From Azolla caroliniana (lineage: Eukaryota; Polypodiophyta): a DNA stretch of 64,000 nucleotides. Both the position numbers and the translations under genes were made by a program. Where the stretch lies: NCBI GenBank assembly GCA_043228905.1, contig JBHGNT010000004.1:11098001-11162000 (forward strand), given 5' to 3'. Positions 1-12,309 of the stretch are shown here, in pieces (positions within the stretch are counted from its first letter, which is position 1; every line of letters begins with the position of its first letter). Under the pieces are notes generated by a model. That model made no database searches. It was not told where the DNA came from and saw only the letters and a program-made list of their open reading frames with translations.

Positions 1-383
1 TGTAGAGATGGAGCAACACTTCTTTGTGCAAGATTCAGCTTCTCGTTATGTGATCATTGGGCAACCCTACATAATGTCATCAAGGATGGAGACTAAGGTG
101 TTCGAGAGTGGAGCAACGTTCTCACTTGAGTGAAGAGTCTTAACAGTGCGAGCTAATCATGAGCGGAACTGAGATGGGCTCATTATTAATGTAGGATTAC
201 TCCTTAGTTGTTCTGTTGGGTGTGCTGCTTCGCCAAGAGCTATGAAAGCGGTTGGTGGCACCTTAAAACTGGAGCCGGCATAACACTCGGAGATGAGGTC
301 TCGGATTTTTTAAGTCTACTACGCGCGCGCGCGTGTGTGTTTTCATATTTCGAAATCTACTTCCTGAGAAGAACCCAAAATAT

Positions 384-385
<2 letters not shown>

Positions 386-436
<51 letters not shown>
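386..436. repeat. (CA)n microsatellite
   Basis: About 25 uninterrupted CA units, ending 63 bp before the lpxK ATG. Poly-His/Thr or Cys/Val reading frames across it are artefacts of the repeat. Confidence 0.95.
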
Positions 437-439
<3 letters not shown>

Positions 440-465
440 GCAGCCTGCAGGCAGAGAAACAGAGG

Positions 466-489
466 CAGAGAGAGAGAGAGAGAGAGAGA
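466..489. repeat. (GA)n microsatellite
   Basis: GA/AG run ending 10 bp before the lpxK start codon, probably transcribed in the 5' UTR. GA tracts close to start codons are common in plant 5' UTRs. Confidence 0.85.
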
Positions 490-498
490 AGGTGGGCA

Positions 499-3400
499 AT
501 GAAGCTGAGGCTTGCTCTGTCGCGAATAGCTTACGCAGACCCACATTCGTTATCCTCTGCAGACAAGTCTGTTCTCCCCATCCTTGGGCTCGGAAGCCTT
601 CTCTACGCATCTCTCTGCCTTCTTCGGCAAAAGCTCTATCAATGGGGCGTTTTCAAGTCAGTCAGGTCCATTCTCTCTCTTCAGCTCTTCTACAACCAGT
701 TTTTCACCTTTTCTTTTTCGCCTTTCCATTTTAATTTGTTTTACTGAGGGCACTTCCTTGGCTTAGCCACAAAATATTCAGCTTCTTCTTCATGTTAGCC
801 AGGCAGTTCATCAGTTCAACTTCCAGCCTTGTTGAACATGGATTATTATTCGAATTCTACAGTTTTTGAGGAACTGAATATCAGAAGTTTTCATTCTTCA
901 CTAGTCTCCCCTATCTTGTTTTGATGAACTTTTTAAAGACTAATAATATATGGAAGAAAAATTTGGATGCATCCAGAATAACATATTGTGAAATCTATAT
1001 CAGGAAAAAAAATTTGACATCATTTTCAATTTTGTGCAGAATGCCTATTCCAGTGATAAGTGTAGGCAACATAACATGGGGCGGAAATGGAAAGACACCT
1101 ATGGTTGAGTATCTTGCTTGGCAGTTTCTAGAATGTGGTATTTCTCCACTTATACTTACGCGGGTGAATTATTGGCCCTACTTCTGACAATGTTTTAGTA
1201 TCTTTTTGCATCATTATTAATTTCTCTATTGCTGGGCTTGCTCGTCTAGGGCTATGCTGGTGGGGATGAAGGAAGGCTACTTGAGAATCATCTACAAGGA
1301 ACTCCAGCAGTAGTTGGCATAGGTAGTAACAGGGTTAAGACAGCAACAACATTATTTCAGAAACATGGCTTAATGAGCACTGAAGACATAGTTGAAATGG
1401 CATCGAATCTGTGTCCTTATGCGAAGGGAATAGTTTATGATCAATCAAAATCTAAGAGATTATCAACATATGATCAGAATCATGGCATTGGTCTAATTCT
1501 TCTTGATGATGGTATGCAGGTATACACTTTTTTATACATTTTACGATATAGTAAACTAGCTGGTGGTGTCTAGTTCCTTTTTGATTTAACACTTGTGATA
1601 TTGGCTGGGATTCAGAAATTTTATGTCAGATGATAGCTTGATTCCACTTTTTTATTGTGTTGTGGAAGAATTCCCTCCTTAGGAAGACACATTAGAATCT
1701 ACTAAGCTGTCTCTTTTGATTTACCCAATGTAACCATGCTTCTACTCATGGAGTTTCTGTTTATCTACGTATCATGATTGTGTCGGAGGGTTGCAGCTCC
1801 AGACCTGCACTCTCTTTCATCTTTATTATCTCTGTACTACATTCTCTCTCTTCCCAAATTCTTTTCTCTCTAGAATTTGCAACTTTTTAAATGCCTTCTC
1901 TCTTTAGAATCTGCAATGCTTTAAATGCCTTTTGTCTCTTCCACTTTTTCCAAGATATTCCCATTTTTTATTTCTAGTTTATTGTACCTGTTTGGTAGTA
2001 CAAGAGTCTCTTAACTACCAAACAACTATTCCCAATTTTGTATAAATAGGCTTATACCAGCCTCTTTTGTAAGGTGATTATTTTCTGTTGCTACTTACAA
2101 ACAAGCACAACTCTTTGGCTGTGTCTCTACTCTTTGCAACCATTTTTTTCTACTACTGTCTAACAGCCTTCTCACAGCTTGGCTGTGACTATTTTGTTCT
2201 AACTCTTCCGCTGCTGCTATTAACAGCTTTTCTCACATGGTATCAGAGCAGTGAGGTCTCCATATCCTCAGCCTGATTTTTTTTTGCCAAAGAGCACACA
2301 GACCTATCTTCTTTTATCCCTCCCTCCCAACCTACAAAGGAGTTTTTTTTTTTTTTTTTTCTTTTCCCCTCATTTGAGCCTCACCTAGCATCTAGGGAGA
2401 AGTAGAAAGACCCTGACCATCTACTTACAACTGCTGTAAATTGTCCAGTTGTGGCTCAAGAGGAGGATATGCATGGCCTCACATGCCACGATTGTTTCAT
2501 CAACCATTCCCCAACTCCCCAAAGAGTCCATCTTGGATGGGAACAATTACTTGGATTGGGAGCTACAAATAAAGACCTTGCTACAATACCATCGTTTATG
2601 GAATGTAGTCAATGGTAGTGACAAGAAACCACCAGTAACTTCATCCTCTTCAACCAAATCAGTTGCTGGCTCATCTAACGCTGAGATTGAAGCGTGGCCA
2701 GATAAGGATTCTCGTGCCCATGCTTTCCTCATGTTTAATATTAAAATGAGCATCGCTCGTCAATTTCAAGATACAGATGAAGAGACAGCCAATGAACTAT
2801 GGACATCCATCAAAAAGAGGTACCATCGAGCTAATCATGCTCAAATGATAGCTATTGAGAACCAACTAGCTAATCTCAAGATTCATGACACTCCCAACAT
2901 CATGGATCAAATAACGCAATTTGTTACTCTCCAAAAGGAACTAGTTTCTTTGGGAAGCAAGTCAACTGAAGTTGAGTTTGTGCATTGTCTAATGATAAAG
3001 TTGCCTGAGTCATTCTCAGCTTTTTGTGACACAATTTCTCTTCTTCCCAACACACCTGATATGAATACATTTCTTGGCATGCTACAAGATAGGGCAACAA
3101 GGAAGAAAAGTGCTCAAACTTTCAATGAGACACTTCTACATGCGAGAAGTATGGCAAGTGGAAGCAAAATGGTAACTCCTACAACAAACCCAATCCAAGA
3201 CCACCAAACAACCCAGCCTACAAGGAGCTCACTTGTCATTATTGTGTCTACAAAGGTCACATTCAACCTGATTGTTGGAAAAAGAAAAGGGACAATGCTA
3301 AGAACTCTTCTTCTACCGAAAATCAACCTACACCGAAATCCAACTCGGCCCACTCAGCCCACTCAGCCCACTCAGCCAAATAAACAATTTTCATTGGCAT

Positions 3401-6400
3401 TGAGGAACATACTTCACATTTGGCTGGACCAACTATCTCAACCATTGATGAGTGGTTAGTAGATAGTGGTGCTACTTCACACATGACCTATGACAAATCC
3501 ATTTTGCATTATGTGAAACCTAGCTCCTCCCAAATCTCCATAGGAGATGCCGCAAGCATTGAGGCTTCATGTGTGGGTAATGTGTTTCTTAACAATTCTT
3601 CAAATGAAGAACCTGTCATTCTTCAAGATGTGCTACATGTGCCTCGCATCTTTGCCAACCTACTTTTAGTTTACAAAATCACTAAGCAAGGTTATGGAGT
3701 ATACTTTGATAGCTCAGTTTTGGAAGTCATTGACACCAACAACCTACAAATTGTAGCTAGTGGCACACAAGAAGGGGGTTTATACCGCCTGAAAAGTTCC
3801 CATAGCCCCTTGGAAAAGTCCAAATCTCATCTTCTTTATCTTCTTCAAGGCTCTTATGCGTTGGTGGCACAAGAAGATCCCACGTTGTGGCATGCTAGGT
3901 TTGGTCATCTCAACTATGATTCTCTTCAAAAGCTCTTCTCTTCCCAACTAGTTGAGGGTCTTCCTATTTTCAAAACTCCCAAGCAACATCGAGAGCCTTT
4001 CCCTCATGAAGCCACTCACCGTGCAACGTCTATCTTGGAGTTAGTGCACATGGATCTTTGTGGTTCCATGAAAACCACTACTCTTGGTGGTGCATGCTAC
4101 TTCATGCTCATCATTGATGATTTCTACCGCAAGGTTTGGGTTTATTTTCTTGTGGAAAAATTGCAAGCCCTCACAAAATTTCAAGAATGGGTAGCTCTCG
4201 TGGAGAACGAGACATCGAAGAAAGTTCGAAAGATCAAGTTGGACAATGGTGGAGAGTTTATCTCCTAAGCTTTCCACCATTTCTGCTCTCAACGAGGCAT
4301 TGCTCGCCAATTTTTTACACCCAATACTCCTCAACAAAATGGAGTCGTGGAAAGGAAGAACCGGACAGTCCAAGAGATGGCTCGTACAATGCTATCTCAA
4401 TTTGACCTTCCTCTCTCGTTTAGGGGTGAAGCTGTCAACACAGCAGTCTACATCATCAACTGTTGCCCAACAAAAGCAGTTGCTAGAATGACGCCTGCAG
4501 AAGCATTTACAGGTGTAAAGCCCTCAGTATCTCACTTTAAAGTCTTTGGTTGTGATGCTTATGTTCACATTTCAGATCATAAAAGGACGAAATTTGAGTC
4601 CAAAATGAAGAAATGCAAATTTCTTGGTTACAGCACACAATCTAAAGCGTACAGGTTATGGGATTTAGAGTCAAAGTCCCTAGTCATCTCTAGGGATGTT
4701 CATTTTGTGGAGTCTCAGCTGGATGATTCTAGGATTTCACCTGAGTTCATGGTTGAAATCCCAGCTCCTTCGGAATCTCCTATTTTAGACGAAGATGTCT
4801 CATCATCAAGCCCCCCATCTCCTCCTACTCGATCTCTAACTTTGCCAACAATTTAATCCTCTTCCTCAACTCTACTTGTTTCCCCTCCCTCTACAAACCA
4901 GCTTCCACCACTTCCCAAGTGGCTTCAAGCCACCATTTGTGATTCTCATCTCTCCGATGCTGAACTTCATGAGTATACATCTGGTTCTCGAACACGTAAG
5001 TCACAACGGCCGCTGCATTCATGCAACTTTGCCTTATTGTGCATTGTTGTGCAATCCAAAGAACGCACAACAACAAAAGAGGCCCTTGTTCTTCCAAAGT
5101 GGAAAGCAGCAATGGAAGTTGAACTTGATTCCATTGAGCGGAATCATACATGGGAGCTGGTCCCACGGCCTCCACATCGACAAGTCATTGGACTGAAATG
5201 GATTTTCAAGAACAAATACCATGCTGATGGTACTTTGGATAAGCACAAGGCACGTTTAGTGGCAAAAGGCTACTCACAAGTCGAAGGAGTGGATTACGAG
5301 GAAACTTTTGCTCCAACAACAAGGTACACCTCTATCCGATGTGCTCTTGCACTTGTTGCTCACAACAAATGGCCCATTTTTCAAATGGATGTCAAGTCAG
5401 CCTTCCTTAATGGTGACTTGAAAGAGGAGGTTTATGTTCAACAACCTCCAGGTTTCGAGATTTTAGAGCAGAAAAACATGGTCTACAGGTTACACAAAGC
5501 CTTGTATGGCTTAAAGCAAGCTCCCAAAGCTTGGCATGACAAAATTGATAGCTTCTTTCTCTCTCTTGGGTTTCAAAACTGTAATGCTGACAACAATCTC
5601 TATGTTTTTTCCCAAGATAATTTGCTTTGCTTGATCATATTATATGTTGACGACCTTCTAATTACAGGGTCCCTTGCATCTAAAATCGAGGAGGTCCGTG
5701 CTGACCTCAAAACAACCTTTGAAATGATTGATCTAGGACTTCTCCATTATTTCATAGGTATGGAGGTCTATCAATCACATGGTGGTATCTTTCTCAGCCA
5801 ACATAGGTATCTCAGGCAGCTCCTTGAGACCTATAGCATGTCAAATTGCAAGCCACTCTCCTGTCCAATGGATCCAAACTCAAAGCTATCTCGTGAAGAC
5901 AATTCTCCCATATTTGAGGATATCATGAAATATAGAAGGTTAATTGGGTCCCTTCTTCACTTAACTTATACCAGGCTTGATTTGTCCTATAGCGTGAGTA
6001 TTCTCAGCCAATTCTCAACTGCTCCAAGACAGTCATTGGCAAGCAGCTATTCGAGTTCTTCGGTATTTGGCCAACACACTCGACTATGGTCTGTCTTTTG
6101 GAGGCTGCATTGAGCTTGTTGGCTACTCAGATGCTGATTGGGTAGGTGATATTGATTCTAGAAGGTTCACATCTGGCTATTGTTTTATGTTAGGTTCAAG
6201 CTTGATTTCTTGGAAATCAAAGAAGCAAAACTCAGTGTCTACTTTATCGATGGAAGCTGAATATTGCACCTACTTGGATACTTGCTGTGAGTTGCTATGG
6301 TTAATGCAATTGTTTTCTCACATTCGTGTTTTGCAAGACTCTCCTATTGCAATTTTCACCGACAGCCAAAGTGCCCGTGCCTTGGCACATAGCTCAGCAT

Positions 6401-9400
6401 TTCATGGTAGAACAAAACACATCTAAGTGCACTACCATTTTGTTCGTGAATTAGTAAAGTCACAAGTCATCAACTTGGCATATTGCCCTACTCAAGGAAA
6501 TGTGGCTGATTTATTTACTAAGCCGCTTCCAAGGCAAGCCATTGATTAGCTCCTTGATCGACTCAATGTTGGACCACCGTTCTGGAGCTGAGAGGAGGTG
6601 TTGGAGGGTGACAGCTCCAGACTTGCACTCTCTTTCATCTTTATTATCTCTGTACTACATTCTCTCTTCCCAGATTCTTTTCTCTCTAGAATCTGCAACT
6701 TTTTAAATGCCTTCTCTCTCTAGAATCTGCAATGCTTTAAATGCCTTTTGTCTCTTCCACTTTTTCCAAGATATTCCCTTTTTTTATTCCTAGTTTATTG
6801 TACTTGTTTGGTAGTACAAGTGTCTCTTAACTACCAAACAACTATTCCCAATTTTGTATAAATAGGCTTATACCAGCCTCTTTTGTAAGGAGATTATTTT
6901 CTGCTGCTACTTACAAACAAGCACAACTCTTTGGCTGTGTCTCTACTCTTTGCAACCATTTTTTTCTACTACTGTCTAACAGCCTTCTCACAGCTTGGCT
7001 GTGTCTATTTTGTTCTAACTCTTCCGCTGCTGCTATTAACAGCTTTTCTCACAGATTGGTAGCACTGCGTATGTTGCAACATCCATGATATTAAAACCGA
7101 ATCGTAATGTGAGTAGCAGAATCCTGAAATCAGTACATCCTCATAAACTTAGCATTCAGATTATGTGCTTGGACTACAGCATGCCTAGCATCCAAATCAT
7201 GTGCTTAGTTCTTACATGTCTGTTAGTTTCAAAGGAACACAAAGCCTTAAACTAAATGGTAAATAATATGTTTAGACGACATGGCTAGATTTTTGCAAGT
7301 CTAAACCCATGTGGTCAATTGACAGAAAATTTGTGTCCTGTTTCAGCACTTCAAAATGAAGAGAGATATAGAAATTGTCATGATTAATGCATTGTCACTT
7401 TTTGGAAATGAGAAGCTGATACCTCGCGGTCCATTGCGGGAACCTTTGTCTGCACTGGCTCGTGCCGATATTCTTGTAATTCATCATGCAAATCTGGTAT
7501 GTTATAAAGTATTCTCAATTCTGTATTCATATTTTGATGGAATTTGAAAGGTGACTTTGTACACATGATAATTGGTGATTCCAATTTCCAAAAACAGTAT
7601 GGGCTGTGAATATGAACCCCTAGACAAAGAATGAATCACTGATATCAGCCAAAACAAATTGACACTGATGCTTCCAAAGAAGAACCAGAGAACAGGATAG
7701 AGTTTTGGAAAGAAACATATGACTTAAAACCTATTTATTCCAGAAGGCTGAATGGATTTGTCATGGTTCACATGTCCCATGGTAAGATCTCCTTGTGTGA
7801 CTTCATGTATTTGATTATTTTGCATGTCTGTTGGTAGCCGATGTGAACTCTGCTTGATCTGTCCTATGACACCAGTGAGGGTCTAGAGGTGGAGCCTTGG
7901 TGTTTTACTGTAAATAATGCTTATCATGCCACTATAGAGGCTTCTATATCCATCTTATTTATTTTAGCCATGTGCATGCAATAGAGAAGCACGATATCAA
8001 CTCCTATGGATGATAGTTTATCAGGCAGGGAAGCGTCAGCATGTGGATTTTATTTATGATTGTTTCAGAATAATACAGCTATCTGTTGATATCCTAGAGA
8101 GAGCGTGGGAGTGGAAATTTGTTTACATTTTGGGTACAAGCAGGTCTCGCATGAAAGATTGAAGTCCATCAAGAAAATGCTCGCGGGAGCTCTTTGCTAT
8201 AACGCTGCTGTGTGCTGTAGCAAGATGCTTCCACGTATGCTTTTTAAGATTCCAAGTGCGACAACTGCATCTTTCAGCACAGAACTAATGGTATCATTGG
8301 ATGTTTTAAAAGGGGCATATGTTTTGTGTGTCTCTGGGATAGGCTGCCCAAAATCACTGTCCTTCATTTTGGAGAAGGTAATGTTTTCTTTCAAAGGCCA
8401 TTTTCTTATTTTCCTTGAAAATCAAGAATTTGTTCTATTGCATTCTAGGTAGGTAAAACTCGGGTATATCCCTCCCTTTTTCTTTATTTCCCCAAATGCC
8501 CTTGATTAATGTCATTAAGAACAATGATAATGGTTTATCAGTTCACCCTGTCTCTATCTCTTTCAATGGTTAATTGAGGCTGTTCAGAGAATGAACAACT
8601 CAAGAGGTATTTCTGAAATTTTCCCTTCATGGTGTTGAAGTGACTTGTGCAAACTGTGTTCTCCTTCCATCCAAGGAACATTTGGTCAACTAATGCTGCA
8701 ATTTCGACTTGTTTGGAGTATTATCTAAACTGTAGGATAGATCTAGTGAAGGAAGCTGAAGCAAGTTATATATATATATATATTCTTGTTTTTCCTTCTA
8801 TCTTTTTTCAGTTATTTAATTTTAGTCTATCTGTTTTCAGCTAGGAGCTGCCTTTATAGAACCTTTGGAGTTTCCTGATCATCATCACTTCCAGTCTAAG
8901 GTTGGATTTGTTTGAGCTCTTCTAAACCATAGTTTTGGCTTCTTTTTTTAATATAATATTGAAATTTATAACAATACAGCAATAGTTAAATGGGTGACAT
9001 TGTAAAGTTATGCATCGAAATTCCAGTTTTTATCAGTTCGATGACTTCTAGACAAGTGTGTTTATTACTTTGATGTGATGAACGAACTTGTATATGAGGT
9101 TTATATTTTAATATAAACTTGAAAGTATGGCTTTTATTAGAAATCCCTCTAATTTTCATGCACTGCAGGAGATATTTCTCATCAAGGAGAGACTGTCTAT
9201 ACTTCAATCAAAGGTAGCATCAGTCCCCCTTGTGCTGCTCACAGAGAAGGTTAGGGAGTGCAATTCCATTTTTGTGTTCTCACTTTGATTTATTAAAACG
9301 TAAATGTTTTTGAGTTTTCTCTGTTCTCTGCAGGACTATGCACGAAACCCTGAGATTTTCAATATTCCACAGTGTGATTTTGATGTTTTCATTCTGCATT

Positions 9401-9489
9401 CTACTTTGGAGATTGAAGATAACTCAGAAGCTACTTTGGATATTCGTTATATCATTGCACAGAAGATCCAGAAATGGAAATATGTTTAA
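499..9489 (+). CDS. LPXK: Tetraacyldisaccharide 4'-kinase (plant LpxK), 8 exons, retrotransposon in intron 3
   Basis: Predicted to phosphorylate the 4' position of the lipid A disaccharide precursor with ATP. The plant lipid A-type pathway is known to be mitochondrial. I built the exons by hand: 499-665, 1040-1163, 1250-1519, 7347-7496, 8144-8377, 8841-8900, 9169-9249 and 9334-9489. They sum to 1,242 nt (413 residues), with every intron GT...AG and the frame closing. The P-loop [13 protein letters not shown] lies at about residues 64-76. The LpxK signature LLDDGMQ is at about 181-187, followed by [15 protein letters not shown] at about 206-220 and an HH pair near 233. Exon 3 ends on the Gln of DDGMQ and exon 4 supplies the next residue (Phe follows His where many homologues have HW). 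The length fits plant LpxK (roughly 400 residues). Intron 3 (1520-7346) would be about 550 bp without the Copia insertion. The start was chosen because residues 1-56 resemble the family N terminus, including xIAY near position 10. Confidence 0.93.
1781..2237 (+). repeat. Copia-1 5' LTR
   Basis: Starts TGTCGGAGGG and ends TTCTCACA. It contains the TATA-like TATAAATAGG at about 2041-2050. Directly followed by the PBS TGGTATCAGAGC. Confidence 0.95.
2238..2256 (+). promoter_or_regulatory. Copia-1 primer-binding site
   Basis: TGGTATCAGAGC directly after the LTR is complementary to the 3' end of plant initiator tRNA-Met, the usual copia primer. Confidence 0.9.
2473..3410 (+). pseudogene. Copia-1 gag (frameshifted)
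   Basis: The N-terminal half reads as a UBN2-type copia gag (start [17 protein letters not shown] near residue 24). Around 3100-3140 the frame shifts. The zinc knuckle [14 protein letters not shown] is read in the frame that then runs on into protease. Whether the shift is a mutation or was once programmed cannot be decided from one copy; mutation is likelier. Confidence 0.85.
3420..6591 (+). pseudogene. Copia-1 pol (PR-IN-RT-RH, broken)
   Basis: Domains in copia order: protease [11 protein letters not shown] near 3452, GAG-pre-integrase [11 protein letters not shown] near 3888, integrase core with KLDNGGEF near 4240 and ERKNRT near 4352, RT with [10 protein letters not shown] near 5641, RNase H with SDADWVGD near 6130, and the terminal FTKPLP near 6515. 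In-frame stops sit at 4266-4268 (TAA where Lys is expected), 4854-4856 and 6424-6426 (TAA where KHIE is expected). A frameshift lies near 6030. The product is dead. Confidence 0.92.
6599..7053 (+). repeat. Copia-1 3' LTR
   Basis: 455 bp, preceded by the purine tract GAGCTGAGAGGAGG at 6585-6598. It ends TTCTCACA and is followed by the TSD GATTG. Confidence 0.95.
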
Positions 9490-10308
9490 GTTCTCTTGAT
9501 GTTATAGTTTCCCTGGCCCTAATTTTGAAGACTTTTGATTAAATGAATCATTCACCAAACTTTTCCTTCCTCTGACGGTGATTGGCTCAGTGTTTTTATC
9601 GTATTATCTATAGACTAGAGGAGTGTAGTTGACCCCATATGAAGTAAAATGTTTTGAAAACATGTACATGCAATGAATCAAGTATGGCAATGGGTGGCAT
9701 ATCTTTGTTATTGTTCTTTATGTTTGCTACCATTGACAAAAAAAATAGTATGATTTTCATACATCCTTGTCTTATGCCTGAATCATCGTATTTTACACTA
9801 ATGTTTCTCATTATACCAGAGGCCATTTTCTTCACAGCAAGCTATTTAGTACAAGACAGCTATGTAATTCATCATATGATCATGAAATCTGTTCAAAGAC
9901 ACCCTCAGGAACCCCTCCCATTCTTTCCTCTTCAAAGACACAGTTTATGTAAGAAGGAAAACTTGTATCAAGTTCAAATTTTAAATTTTTTATGAAGGTG
10001 GTCATTCAGCAGCAATAAGGGACTGTAAAGTTGGATCCAAAAGCAGGAAGTGCGTTAAAAGAACTTAGTTCATAAAATTGGATTTGCTATGGTAAATGAG
10101 GAAAGAGTTTTAGTATATTTATGAAAATCATGTGTGAATATGTGTTGCCAATTGGGAGGGCCAAAATTTCCTCCATTGAGAAGCTTGGGATGACACTTAA
10201 AGCAGTACAACTGAATTCATGAAAATTGACCGGGCAGCTGAACACAAAGCACAACTTTTATCATCCAAGACATTCTAATGCAATCTGGCAATGGCTGACA
10301 CTTTTCTT
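9490..10308. other. lpxK 3' flank
   Basis: AT-rich, with no coding signal that I trust. It presumably holds the lpxK 3' UTR and polyadenylation region, but no site can be fixed. Confidence 0.4.
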
Positions 10309-10965
10309 GCACCTTCCCAGACTGCTTATATTCACTAGCCTTCTTTCTAATCATGTCTTGGAATGGAATCAACACCTATAATGTAATTCAGAACAATGCG
10401 GCATTTACTGATGCTTGTATATGCACCTTCTCATGCTTTTTTTATGCACTAGCCTGCTTTCTAATCATGTCTTGAAATGACATTAAGACCTGTATAACAT
10501 AATTCAGAACAATGTGGCATTGACTGATGCTTATATATGCACCTCCTCATGCTTCTTTTATGTGCTAGCATTGTTTCTAATCATGTCTTGAAATGACATT
10601 AACACCTGTATAACATAAATTCAGAACAATATGGCATTCACTGATGCTTGTATATGAACCTTCTCATGCTTCTTTTATGAGCTAGCCTTCTTTCTAATCA
10701 TGTCTTGAAATGACATTAACACCTGTATAACATAATTCAGAACAATATGATATGCACCTTCTCATGCTTCTTTTATGCGCTAGCCTTCTTTCTAATCTTG
10801 TCTTGAAATGACATTAACACCTGTATAACATAATTCAGAACAATGTGGCGTTGACTTAAGCTTGTCTATGCACCTTCTCATGCTTCTTTTATGCACTAGC
10901 CTTCTTTCTAATCATGTGTAGGAATGACATTAACACCTGTATGACATAATCTGTATGCTTTCACA
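10309..10965. repeat. Six-copy tandem repeat, unit about 116 bp
   Basis: Units begin at 10309, 10423, 10539, 10656, 10754 and 10870. Each starts with a variant of GCACCTTCTCATGCTTC and contains CTAATCATGTCTTGAAATG. The fourth is shortened to 98 bp by an internal loss and the sixth is incomplete. The copies differ by scattered substitutions, so the array is not freshly made. Not CRISPR-like: there are no spacers. Confidence 0.93.
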
Positions 10966-12309
10966 TTGTGGAAAACTTAACTGGAGAGTGCGATGTACTC
11001 TGAATCTTGAAAAACATGTTTTATAATATCTTCATAGAAATATTTGTTAACATGTCTTGAAAAACGAATGCTACTGGGCCGTACATGCGAGAATTTTAAC
11101 GCGTGAAGAATCCTCGAAGTGGTATTCAGATTGCGAAGAGCATGCAGAAATGGTAGCGCGGAGAATCATAGCATGAAATTAAGGGATTTTGGAGCCAGTG
11201 GTATTGAAAGCAAATCATACATGTGATTAAAGATTAAAGAAAAGAACCCAACAAAATGAAGGTTTTTTGTTTTAAATTTGGAACTCTTAAGTCTCTTTGC
11301 TTTGATTTGCTTCTTTGTTTTTGGTTTGCTATTTTTCTTCCGCTTTCTTTTTAATTTTTTTAAATTTTCTTTTTTGGCTTTACCTTGGTGAAGTAGCTGT
11401 ATGAGATGAATATCTTGAAAGCATTGAAGAGCTTTCTGAAGGTCTGTTTTGGGCTATGGGACCAAGCTTCCAGCAGTATCTTCTCTCTCTTTCTCTCTCT
11501 TGTGGAGGGATGTAAGGGAAGGCCCTTGCATAACAATAGATTGGGTAGTCTTGGCCACAACCAGGGAGAGTTTTCTTCTTCTTCCAACACAGGCTAGCTT
11601 TGCCACAGAGAAGGAATGTCCCCATCTTTGAAGAAGGCAGAAGTAGCACAAGCTTCACCAGCATTATTAAATCGGAATTCAATTTACTGCACATTAGCCC
11701 TGCACCCTGAAACGAAAAAAAACACCATATTTTTTTTTGCAAAAGTTACGGTTTGGGCTTTGATTCATTGCACAATTGTAAACGGTAGGGTAAGGTTTGA
11801 TTTCTTCTTTCATAACGATATATTTCAGGGCTAGGCCTTGACTACTTATTAGGTTTTAGGTTTTATTTCTTAGGTAGAAAGGTATTGTCAGGGATATAGG
11901 GTTCCGTCCGTAGAGTGGGAATGATGTTCTAAGCGTTGGAATTTCTCTTTCATAGAGCAAGGAATTTAGGATGTTAGGATTCCGTTAAGGCTCTTCCACA
12001 CACAAAAGGGAAGGTCCATAGTGATAGGATTTTAGGTTATGGGGTGGATTTAAGGCAAAAGTAAAAATTAACAGGTTTTTGGGTCAGAGTTCACAAATAT
12101 TGGTTTTTAGGGTGGGGGATTTTTCAATGATATTTATCAGGGCCAGCATAGTAGGGCAACTATGGTCTGGGTGTTAGGGTTTTGAGATTAAAAAGTTTTT
12201 TAGGGTTATAGGTCAAGAATTATACCATGTGCTCGATTTCTCAATCGTAATCAAAACGTCTGATTCAACTGGGTTTTCAATGGATAGTATGTTCGACAAT
12301 ACTTTGGCT
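10966..12309. other. Intergenic DNA without recognisable gene
   Basis: Short reading frames only, none with family resemblance. A T-rich, TAGGGTT-like texture appears around 11820-12210, but it is degenerate and not a telomeric array. The join to the Copia-B remnant lies at about 12300 and shows no LTR there. Confidence 0.4.

Larger units (their letters stand above)
1..498. other. Upstream region of lpxK
   Basis: No gene is visible here. The only clear structure is two microsatellites close to the lpxK start codon. The stretch probably holds the lpxK promoter and 5' UTR. I see no unambiguous TATA box. Confidence 0.5.
1781..7053 (+). mobile_element. Copia-1: decayed Ty1/copia LTR retrotransposon inside lpxK intron 3
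   Basis: Complete structure: 457-bp 5' LTR, PBS, gag, protease, integrase, RT, RNase H, purine tract and 455-bp 3' LTR. Exact 5-bp target duplications GATTG flank it at 1776-1780 and 7054-7058. It lies in the same orientation as the host gene. The coding region carries one frameshift in gag, one near 6030 and several stops, so it cannot make a full polyprotein. By hand I count about 15 substitutions and one 2-bp indel between the LTRs, which suggests moderate age. The host exons on both sides remain intact, so it is probably spliced out with the intron. Confidence 0.95.

Noticed and set aside
208-747. Reading frames across the CA repeat (poly-His/Thr and poly-Cys/Val) near the start of the window
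   Set aside because: They are translations of a microsatellite. Only the part from 499 belongs to a gene, lpxK exon 1, and it ends at a splice site.
10309-10965. CRISPR array
   Set aside because: Repeats are head-to-tail 116-bp units without unique spacers, and the DNA is plant nuclear.
11360-11742. Possible displaced 3' exons of the phosphatase on the minus strand
   Set aside because: Overlapping short frames there show no similarity to the MKP1 C terminus, and splice signals do not produce a consistent frame.
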